From an uncultured Clostridia bacterium (lineage in GTDB: Bacteria; Bacillota; Clostridia; RUG12999): a DNA stretch of 33,065 nucleotides. Position numbers and translations under genes: made by a program. This document shows, one piece after another, positions 26,332 to 33,065 of the stretch (the first letter of the stretch is position 1; every line of letters begins with the position of its first letter). A model generated the notes under the pieces. That model was not told the origin of the DNA, did not search any database, and worked only from the letters and a program-made list of their open reading frames with translations. The stretch is taken from NCBI GenBank assembly GCA_934792465.1, contig CAKVOK010000042.1, positions 1-33,065 on the forward strand. Direction: 5' to 3'.

Positions 26332-27963
26332 ATGAAGAAAATATTATTTTTGATTTTAGCGGCGGTGTGCGTTATACAAACCGCATATGCGGCAACAGCC
26401 GATATTTCCGTAAATATCGAAACAAGACAGGTAACCGTAGATGTGGACGCAGGCGGAGAAGCCGGAAAGGAAGTCGGTATTTATATTACCGGAAAAGATA
26501 CGGGGGAGCTGAATTTTATTGCTCAGGATTATACCGATTATGAGGGGAAAGCCGAGTTTGTATACAATAATCACGGCGACAGCGGATTTTATAAGGTAAA
26601 AACGGTTGTTGACGGGATTGAAGCCGAGGACAAAGAGTTTGCAATACTTTCCGTAAATGATGAAAAAGATATTATAAATTCATGCGGAAACGCAGCGGCA
26701 ATCAAAGAAAAGCTGTTGAAAATATCGGAATTGGTATATCTGAATACAGAAGATTACGAAAGGCTGAGCGAAGAAAAGCAAAACGCTGTCTTTGAGAATC
26801 TTACAAAGAGCAAAAACGAGGTTAAAAATATTAAAGATGTGGTTGACGCATTTTATTCGTCCGTAATCATGGTATCAGTAAATGATGACAGCTTGGATTG
26901 CTCAATAGAGGATTTTGCGAAGAAAGACGACTATCTCAGCTGCATGGGATTTGATTTGCTGCCGGTTACGGACGGAAAAAGCGTATATGAGCTGTTGAAC
27001 GATACGGCTGAAAAAGATGTTTTGGAAAAGCTTGCTTCCGGCAGCTACAATACGGCAAAAGATTTTAAAAATACACTGCCGCTGTTAGTGCTGAAAGAAT
27101 ATTTGAATACGAACAGCTATTGGGCTGACTGCGATAAGGTAATTAAGGCTTATTATAATGCGGGTCTTATAAATATAAAATATTCGCAATATGAAGAAAA
27201 AAACAATAAAAACGAGATTATCGAAACCGTAAGAACGGGTTCGTTTAAAGACTTTCGCGAGTTTGAAACGCTGTTCAACAGTTCTTTGACAGCAAAGGAT
27301 TCGTCCGGCAAAACATCGTCATCAGGCGGCGGCGGAGGCGGCGGAGGCGGTTCCGTGTCTGTGCCGGTTGTGCCGGTTAATCCCATAAAAATACCGGAGG
27401 AAGTTAAGCCCGAAAGCTTTGCTGACATATCGGAATTTTCATGGGCAGAGGCTGCGATTGCAAATTTGCGGCAGGCAGGCATTATTTCCGGGACGGGCGA
27501 TAATATGTTTGAACCGGCTCGCAGCATTACAAGAGCGGAAGCCGTAAAAATGTTTGTGACAATGTTTGATATTAAGGATGAAACCGCTGTTGTAAACTTT
27601 GGCGATGTGAGAGCGGACGACTGGAGCTATGTTTATATTGCTTCGGCATATAAGAATGAAATCGTTAACGGGAAAACAGCAGACATATTCGGAGTGAATG
27701 ACACCATAACCCGTGAGGAAATGATAACTATTGCATACAGGCTTATTATGAAGTACAATCTTCAGTACGAAAAAAGCCAATTGACAGGTACAAACTTCGA
27801 CGATACGGGAGATATATCGGAGTGGGCGCAGGAGGCGGCAAACTATTGCAGAAATTACGGCATAGTTATAGGACGCGGAGATAACTGCTTTGACGGCAAA
27901 GCCGATGTGACGAGAGCCGAAGCGGCTGTTATACTTAACAATGTATACAAAGCTATGCAATAA
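26332..27963 (+). CDS. SLH-domain cell-surface protein E
   Basis: This 543-residue exported protein has a signal peptide (about 1-20), a small beta-domain (about 21-105), two or three helical repeats (about 110-330) with patterns like YERLSEEKQNAV, a nine-glycine linker (332-340), a proline/valine stretch and three SLH domains (about 361-540). All three SLH units keep the wall-binding motif: ITRAE, ITREE and VTRAE. SLH domains attach to pyruvylated secondary cell-wall polymers. It has no catalytic or CBM domain. It follows D after 10 bp. It could anchor the surface enzymes by protein contact or act as a wall spacer; both are inference. The helical-repeat and SLH layout is common in surface proteins of Clostridia. 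Confidence 0.85.
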   Translation: MKKILFLILAAVCVIQTAYAATADISVNIETRQVTVDVDAGGEAGKEVGIYITGKDTGELNFIAQDYTDYEGKAEFVYNNHGDSGFYKVKTVVDGIEAEDKEFAILSVNDEKDIINSCGNAAAIKEKLLKISELVYLNTEDYERLSEEKQNAVFENLTKSKNEVKNIKDVVDAFYSSVIMVSVNDDSLDCSIEDFAKKDDYLSCMGFDLLPVTDGKSVYELLNDTAEKDVLEKLASGSYNTAKDFKNTLPLLVLKEYLNTNSYWADCDKVIKAYYNAGLINIKYSQYEEKNNKNEIIETVRTGSFKDFREFETLFNSSLTAKDSSGKTSSSGGGGGGGGGSVSVPVVPVNPIKIPEEVKPESFADISEFSWAEAAIANLRQAGIISGTGDNMFEPARSITRAEAVKMFVTMFDIKDETAVVNFGDVRADDWSYVYIASAYKNEIVNGKTADIFGVNDTITREEMITIAYRLIMKYNLQYEKSQLTGTNFDDTGDISEWAQEAANYCRNYGIVIGRGDNCFDGKADVTRAEAAVILNNVYKAMQ

Positions 27964-27978
27964 AGTGAGGTGTGTAAA

Positions 27979-30552
27979 ATGAAAAAGGTATTGAATTTAT
28001 GCGTCATTATGTCATTGGTTATTTCGTTGTGCGGAGCATTTAATGTCGGTGCTGATGAACCGGAAAGAAAAGACGCATCGACAACAGAAGAGATAACGCT
28101 TGTGCGATTGGGAATTTTGGACAAAAACACGGATTTTTCTTCTGAGATAACACGTTCCGATACGGCGATTGCGTTTTATAAATTGAACAATTATGAGAAA
28201 CGTGATGAAGATATTGCGGCATCGGGGCAAATTTTTACCGATATAAATATGTATAATGCACTTGCCGGGTATGTTGAATATTTGTACAATTCGAAAATCA
28301 TAACCGGCTACGGCGACGGTACATACAGACCCGACGATAAGGTTTATGCGGCGGAAGCATACGCTATGGCACTTAGGTCGGCGGGATACGGCGATTATAT
28401 TGCGGCAGTCGGGGAATATTCGGACAGCGTAAGCATTGCCGCTTTGAAGGCAAACTTCCGCACGGACATAAGCTTTGCAAAGCCTATGACGTACGGGGAT
28501 TTGGCTAAGGTTCTTTATAAGCTTATGTTTATCAAAACAATAGAAGTATCCGCTTATGAAAAAGAGAGCGTAACGTATGACAGCAGAGGTTTGTTTATAA
28601 ATGAAAAAATGAAGCTTGATTACGGCGACGGAATTGTCAGCGCTGTCGGAAAAAATTCAATAAACGGCATAAAGGCAAAAAAATCCGGAGTTATTATAGA
28701 CGGTGTTGAATACAGTGTTCCGAAAGATATTGATTATATTGATTATCCGGGCAAAAAGGCAAGATATTATTATGATGACGAAAAGAACATAGCGGCGCTT
28801 TGCTTTGACAAAAATCAGGAAATATACACATTCCGTTCCGATGAAATTACATTCGGAAGCGGCGGATACAAGACGGAGAACGGCAAAAAATATAATTTGG
28901 AAAAAGGGTATCAGCTGGTATATAATGAGCGTTTTGCGGATAAGGCTGTTGATATGGTGCCCGAATACGGCTATGTTATATTGATTGACGCCGACGGCAG
29001 CGGACGCTTTGAAACGGTGCATATATATGATTTCGGTGTTGCTGTTATAAATTATATTTCAAAGGATGAAGCAATCGGAATAAAAGGTAAGAACGGCGGC
29101 AGGGAAATCTATATCGCCGAATATGATGAATATACCGTCAAAAGCGAAAAGGGCAAAAAGATTGATATTAACGGCTTGCTGCCGGATTTCCCGTGTCTTA
29201 TTGCGGAAAGCACGGACAAAAGCTATATTTTAATTTTGCCTGTGCAAACGGAAATATCCGGAACCGTAGCCGGCATTTGCGACGACAAGGTCAAAATTGA
29301 CGATAAGGAATACAAGCTGTCCGAAGAGTTATATTCCGAAGAATGGCATAATGAAATCGGAATTAATGTGACTGCATATAAGGATTTTTTGGGTAATATC
29401 ATATATGTTAAACGTGAAAAGAGTACAGAGTTTAAATATGGCTTTGTTATTAAGTCCGGCAATTCGGGCAGCGGCATTGCGGACAATGCGGAACTCAAGC
29501 TTTTACAGGCAAACGGAGAGATAAAGGTAATTTCACTTGATGCTAAAGTGAAAATAGACGGTAAGCGCATAAGCGACAGCGATAAAGCGCAAAGGCTGCT
29601 GAATGCCGAAACTGTTATAAGATACAAAGAAAATAATGATGTAATAACCGAGATTCTCAGAAGTGAGGATTGCGATTTGAGCAATACACAGGGTATTTCG
29701 GAAAATGAAGAACATTTACTCAGAAGAGCATCGGGAACGGTTTATTACAGGAGCAGATCGCTTGGATTTAAAAAACACGGCTCAATGGCTATTGCCGGCG
29801 ATATTTTACCGGATTCCGATATGGTGGTGTTTGCTATAAACCCCAATTCCGAACTGCCGGATGAAGAACGCTACACGGTTGTATCGTTGGGCAGAATGAA
29901 TGGAGAACGTGATTATGAGGTTGACGCATTCAACGCAAATCCGGGAAAAATAAAGATAGATGCACTCCTTCTTAAAAGTTATGACGGCGTTTCCATTATA
30001 CCACCGAGGTATATGATTGCGGATAAAATTAAACCTGCTTTGAATGATAAGGGCGATACGGTAAATATGCTATGCGGATATCATGAGGGTTCATACAAGG
30101 AATATGTTCTTAAAGATGACAGCCTTATAAAGATAGCGGAAAAGCATAAAATTACTCAAGGCGACATTATAGCTCCGAAATTTAATATGTCGGGCGAAAT
30201 AATATCGGCAGTACTTTTATATTCGGCAGACGGAAAGGGCACACTCAACAGGACAAATGCTACAGACAGCAATTTTAATGCCAGAGAACGCTATATATCG
30301 GGCTTAGTGCAAAAAAGAATTGAAAACAGCATTATATTTAAGTATGAAAATGATGAATATGCAAGAGAAAGTTTTAATATTGACGTTGCGGTATATCAGA
30401 TAGATATGTCAAATCCGGATAAGAAAAAAAGAATAACCGTTTTGGATGATATATCTCAAATAATGGATATAGAAACATATTCCAAGAGCGACAAGATAAT
30501 CATACAAACAAGGGATTCGTATGCCTGTGCCGTCACGATAATTAAGGAATAA
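27979..30552 (+). CDS. Large SLH-like surface protein F, unknown function
   Basis: This 857-residue exported protein has a signal peptide (about 1-25), three SLH-like units near the N-terminus (about 28-75, 85-137 and 150-190), then about 660 residues of beta-rich sequence I cannot assign. The second unit fits SLH best (FTDI, ITGYGDGTYRPDD). The wall-binding motif is weak: ITRSD, VYAAE and MTYGD where ITRAE is expected. The C-terminal part has repeated short beta-hairpin segments such as GYVILIDADGSGRFETVHIYD, shared in style with S-layer-like proteins of Clostridia. ATG 27979 was preferred to GTG 27970 because GTGAGG then lies at proper spacing. It follows E after 15 bp. It may be an S-layer-like lattice or scaffold protein for this locus; no catalytic motif was seen. 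Confidence 0.7.
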   Translation: MKKVLNLCVIMSLVISLCGAFNVGADEPERKDASTTEEITLVRLGILDKNTDFSSEITRSDTAIAFYKLNNYEKRDEDIAASGQIFTDINMYNALAGYVEYLYNSKIITGYGDGTYRPDDKVYAAEAYAMALRSAGYGDYIAAVGEYSDSVSIAALKANFRTDISFAKPMTYGDLAKVLYKLMFIKTIEVSAYEKESVTYDSRGLFINEKMKLDYGDGIVSAVGKNSINGIKAKKSGVIIDGVEYSVPKDIDYIDYPGKKARYYYDDEKNIAALCFDKNQEIYTFRSDEITFGSGGYKTENGKKYNLEKGYQLVYNERFADKAVDMVPEYGYVILIDADGSGRFETVHIYDFGVAVINYISKDEAIGIKGKNGGREIYIAEYDEYTVKSEKGKKIDINGLLPDFPCLIAESTDKSYILILPVQTEISGTVAGICDDKVKIDDKEYKLSEELYSEEWHNEIGINVTAYKDFLGNIIYVKREKSTEFKYGFVIKSGNSGSGIADNAELKLLQANGEIKVISLDAKVKIDGKRISDSDKAQRLLNAETVIRYKENNDVITEILRSEDCDLSNTQGISENEEHLLRRASGTVYYRSRSLGFKKHGSMAIAGDILPDSDMVVFAINPNSELPDEERYTVVSLGRMNGERDYEVDAFNANPGKIKIDALLLKSYDGVSIIPPRYMIADKIKPALNDKGDTVNMLCGYHEGSYKEYVLKDDSLIKIAEKHKITQGDIIAPKFNMSGEIISAVLLYSADGKGTLNRTNATDSNFNARERYISGLVQKRIENSIIFKYENDEYARESFNIDVAVYQIDMSNPDKKKRITVLDDISQIMDIETYSKSDKIIIQTRDSYACAVTIIKE

Positions 30553-30619
30553 GGCTAAGAGTAAGATGATTTCGGCAGCCATTAATTACAGATGGAAATA
30601 ACAGGTTTGGGGATTGAAA

Positions 30620-31855
30620 ATGGGAAAATACATACGATTAATTAAAGAATATTCAAAAAATGAATATAAGAATATAACAAGAGAGGCGAGCGGCAAACTG
30701 AAATATCCGTTTATTGTGCCGGGGAGAGCGTATGCCATGCAGCTGTGGGACTGGGACAGCTGGCTTACCGATATTGCGATACGTCAGATTTTTTGCGACA
30801 ACAATGACAGCTGCGCGGATTATGAACGCTATGAAAAAGGCTGCATACTGAATTTTATTGACCATACGGACAAGGAAGGCAGAATGCCTATTTTAATAAG
30901 CTCTTCGGGCGGCGGAGAATTAATTGGTGAAAATACCAATATGCACAAGCCGTGCCTGGCGCAGCATTTGGCATTTATTATGCAGCAAACGGATAATAAA
31001 ACGGACTGGTTTATACAGTGCTTTGATAAAGTGGAACTGTTTATAAAAAATTATATTAAAAATCAAAAACATACGGAAACCGGATTGTTTTTTTGGCTTG
31101 ATGATTTGGCAATAGGCGTTGATAATGAGCCGACAACATTTTACAGACCGAAAAAAAGCTCGGCGGCAATATATCTGAATTGCCTTATGTACAAGGAACT
31201 TTGCGCAATGGAATATATCTGCGGAGTTATCGGCAAGGATTCGCAAGTTTACAGAAAAGAGGCGGAAGAACTGAAAGCTGCCATAAATGAGTATCTGTGG
31301 GACGAAAGAAACGGATTTTATTACAGTGCCGATTTGAATTTGGTACCGATTGATAAGAATAATTGGCTGCACGGCGGAATGCCACGTCATTGGAATTCAT
31401 TAATACAAAAGATAGACGTGTGGTGCGGATTCATGGCAATGTGGGCAGGAATTGCAACGAAGGAACAGGCTGAAAGAATTGTAAAAGAGAATATGTTGAA
31501 CGAAAAAACGTTTTATGCACCGTACGGTATTCGTTCGCTTTCAAAATGCGAAAAAATGTATCGAGTCATTGCATCGGGAAATCCGTCGTGCTGGACGGGA
31601 CCTGTGTGGATTAATGCAAACTATATGTGCTTTAAGGGACTTATAAGATACGGATATACGGACGAAGCGGCGGATATTGCAAAAAAGACAATAGAATTGC
31701 TTGGACGTGATATTGAGCAAAACGGCGAAATGCACGAGTATTATGACCCGGATAGCGGCAAGGGAGTGGCAAATTTGGGGTTCCAAAGCTGGAATTTGCT
31801 TGTAAACAATATGATTGCATGGCTTGAAGAAAGAAAAACAATAAATGAATTTTAA
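30620..31855 (+). CDS. GH63/MGH1-like (alpha/alpha)6 glycoside hydrolase
   Basis: This 411-residue cytoplasmic protein resembles the GH63/GH37 and mannosylglycerate-hydrolase (MGH1-like) glycosidases. It has LWDWDSW at 42-48, DDLAIGVDNEP at about 161-171, GPVWINANY and EMHEYYDPDSGKG near the C-terminus. Asp168 in GVDNEP is the likely general acid, and Glu370 or Glu373 in EMHEY the likely base; both are assigned by analogy. These inverting enzymes release glucose or related residues from alpha-glycosides. The exact substrate here is unknown. The length is close to the shortest catalytic cores of the group. The ATG at 30620 follows a GGGG run; a TTG at 30614 is less likely. It lies 67 bp after F, the largest gap in the rightward run, with no clear promoter in it. 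Confidence 0.75.
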   Translation: MGKYIRLIKEYSKNEYKNITREASGKLKYPFIVPGRAYAMQLWDWDSWLTDIAIRQIFCDNNDSCADYERYEKGCILNFIDHTDKEGRMPILISSSGGGELIGENTNMHKPCLAQHLAFIMQQTDNKTDWFIQCFDKVELFIKNYIKNQKHTETGLFFWLDDLAIGVDNEPTTFYRPKKSSAAIYLNCLMYKELCAMEYICGVIGKDSQVYRKEAEELKAAINEYLWDERNGFYYSADLNLVPIDKNNWLHGGMPRHWNSLIQKIDVWCGFMAMWAGIATKEQAERIVKENMLNEKTFYAPYGIRSLSKCEKMYRVIASGNPSCWTGPVWINANYMCFKGLIRYGYTDEAADIAKKTIELLGRDIEQNGEMHEYYDPDSGKGVANLGFQSWNLLVNNMIAWLEERKTINEF

Positions 31856-31868
31856 AGGAGAAAAGCAT

Positions 31869-33065
31869 ATGCGAAAGTATGAAGATTTAAATTTGCTTCA
31901 TGAAAACACGCTCAAGCCGAGAGCACACTACATACCGTATGATACTGCGGAAAAGGCACTTGCCGGTGTTAAATCCGATTCGGAGTTTTATACACTGTTA
32001 AACGGCGAGTGGGATTTTAAGTATTTTTCAAGAGATATTGACTGCCCCGATAAAATAGATAATTGGGAAAAAATACCCGTGCCGTCCTGCTGGCAGATGC
32101 ACGGATACGAAAAACCGTATTATACCAACGTAAACTATCCGTATGCCGTAAATCCTCCGTATGTTCCGGACGACAATCCACTCGGAGTTTACAGACGCAC
32201 GGTGAATATATCAAAACAGGATGCAGAACGTGAAAACTACATTGTTTTCGAGGGTGTAGCGTCATGCTTCGAGCTGTTTATTAACGGCGAATATGTAGGA
32301 TTTTCCACTGTTTCGCACAGCACCTCGGAATTTAAGATTTCACTTTCTGAAGGCGAAAACGAAATTCTCGTAAAGGTATACAAATGGTGCGTCGGAAGCT
32401 ATCTGGAAGATCAGGATTTCTTCCGCAACAACGGTATTTTCAGAGATGTTTACCTGCTTTCACGAAACAAAGGACATTTATTCGATATAGAAATAGGATT
32501 TGATTCCAAGGGTATATACTGTGATAGAACACACAAGGTTTATGATGCCGACGGCAAAGAAACCGACCTTTCAAATCCGATTTTGTGGAATGCCGAAAAT
32601 CCGTATTTATATACAGTAGTAGTTGAACAAGCAGGCGAATATATTCCTATTAAAATCGGCATGAGAGATCAAGCCGTAACCGACAAGGGCGAGCTTTTGA
32701 TAAACGGTGTAAGCGTAAAGCTTAAGGGTGTCAATCATCATGATACGCACCCATACGAGGGCTATACAATGTCTTATGAATTTATGCGAAATGAGCTTTT
32801 GAAAATGAAAGAGCTGAACATAAATGCAATAAGAACTTCGCATTATCCTCCGCAGCCGGAATTCATTGAGCTTTGCGACGAGCTCGGATTTTATGTTATT
32901 GATGAGGCAGATATTGAAACGCACGGATTGATAAGCCGTGAAGCTAAGTGGCGGTGGGATAACTCCGAAATCTGGCCATGTATAAATTCGGCATGGAAAA
33001 ATGCATTTCTCGACAGAGCCGAGCGCCTTTTCGAACGTGACAAAAACCACACCTGTGTTATTATG
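31869..33065 (+). CDS. GH2 beta-galactosidase, truncated by the window edge
   Basis: The reading frame is open from ATG 31869 to the last base: 399 residues with no stop, so the gene continues outside. It matches the LacZ group of GH2: a jelly-roll domain with PVPSCWQMHGYEKPYYTN, an Ig-like domain, then a barrel starting LINGVSVKLKGVNHHD (His290-His291-Asp292), RTSHYP, and DEADIETHG at 345-353. The catalytic glutamates lie past the edge, as the sequence stops just before the expected NES motif. The region between HLFD and LWNAENPYLY is about 38 residues, against roughly 90-100 in E. coli LacZ. No signal peptide, so cytoplasmic; it would remove beta-galactose from imported oligosaccharides. 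AAAGGAG precedes the ATG. It lies 13 bp after the GH63-like gene and is the last rightward gene visible. Confidence 0.88.
   Translation, partial: MRKYEDLNLLHENTLKPRAHYIPYDTAEKALAGVKSDSEFYTLLNGEWDFKYFSRDIDCPDKIDNWEKIPVPSCWQMHGYEKPYYTNVNYPYAVNPPYVPDDNPLGVYRRTVNISKQDAERENYIVFEGVASCFELFINGEYVGFSTVSHSTSEFKISLSEGENEILVKVYKWCVGSYLEDQDFFRNNGIFRDVYLLSRNKGHLFDIEIGFDSKGIYCDRTHKVYDADGKETDLSNPILWNAENPYLYTVVVEQAGEYIPIKIGMRDQAVTDKGELLINGVSVKLKGVNHHDTHPYEGYTMSYEFMRNELLKMKELNINAIRTSHYPPQPEFIELCDELGFYVIDEADIETHGLISREAKWRWDNSEIWPCINSAWKNAFLDRAERLFERDKNHTCVIM

Noticed and set aside
27325..27351. GGC/GGA repeat, possible phase-variable tract
   Set aside because: It encodes a nine-glycine linker, uses mixed codons and is only 27 bp; slippage in units of three would keep frame, so an on/off switch is unlikely.
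27439..27960. A 173-codon minus-strand open frame
   Set aside because: It is the shadow of the three SLH domains of protein E, and its product shows no domain.
29223..29684. A 153-codon minus-strand open frame, leucine- and serine-rich
   Set aside because: Antisense to protein F, with the low-complexity composition expected from the reverse of such coding DNA; not a membrane protein gene.
30553..30619. A separate promoter in the 67-bp gap before the GH63-like gene
   Set aside because: No -35/-10 pair of acceptable spacing was found, so the gene is treated as part of the upstream run.
1..33065. CRISPR arrays, tRNA or rRNA genes, transposases, integrases, toxin-antitoxin genes
   Set aside because: No regularly spaced repeats, no cloverleaf or rRNA-like sequence, and no reading frame with such domains was seen on either strand.

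Overview
The window is one polysaccharide-degradation locus of a Gram-positive anaerobe, most likely an uncultured gut or rumen member of the Clostridia (Bacillota). This rests on A+T-rich DNA with AGGAGG-type ribosome binding sites, a lipoprotein sugar-binding protein with two permeases and no ATPase gene, a YesM/YesN-type two-component pair, and secreted modular proteins next to S-layer-homology (SLH) proteins. A Monoglobus-like relative is a guess from this gene style, not from any marker gene. No rRNA, tRNA, CRISPR array, transposase or phage gene was seen.

Bases 1-6952 hold a leftward operon, in transcription order: GH78 alpha-L-rhamnosidase, PHP-domain metallohydrolase, large GH2 beta-mannosidase-like enzyme, and UxuA-type mannonate dehydratase. 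It ends at two perfect back-to-back hairpins (11-56). None of these enzymes has a signal peptide, so all should work in the cytoplasm on imported oligosaccharides.

Bases 6953-7440 are a 488-bp divergent control region. Two copies of a bipartite box (CCCCCAA-N5-CAAGATAC) lie in opposite orientation, each exactly 4 bp upstream of the -35 element of one of two divergent promoters. A second, better-consensus rightward promoter follows, with a perfect dyad at its predicted start and a structured leader of about 200 nt. The obvious candidate ligand of the boxes is the AraC-type response regulator encoded downstream.

Bases 7441-33065 hold a co-directional run of at least 14 genes. First come sensing, uptake and phosphorolysis: solute-binding lipoprotein, histidine kinase, response regulator, two permeases, GH130 mannosyl phosphorylase. 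Then come six exported proteins, here called A to F. A (718 aa) and B (672 aa) consist only of carbohydrate-binding-like modules, an Ig-like domain and a shared C-terminal domain. C (1548 aa) and D (1083 aa) carry a paralogous clan GH-A-like catalytic barrel that I cannot place in a family. E (543 aa) and F (857 aa) carry SLH domains. Last are a GH63/MGH1-like hydrolase and a GH2 beta-galactosidase that runs off the right edge.

The model, which is inference, is that C and D cut a polysaccharide at the surface with A and B as binding partners and E and F as wall-attached proteins. The ABC transporter imports the products, and rhamnosidase, mannosidase, phosphorylase and galactosidase finish them inside. 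The enzyme set points to a heteropolysaccharide or glycan with rhamnose, mannose and galactose, perhaps a uronic acid. The true substrate cannot be read from sequence alone.
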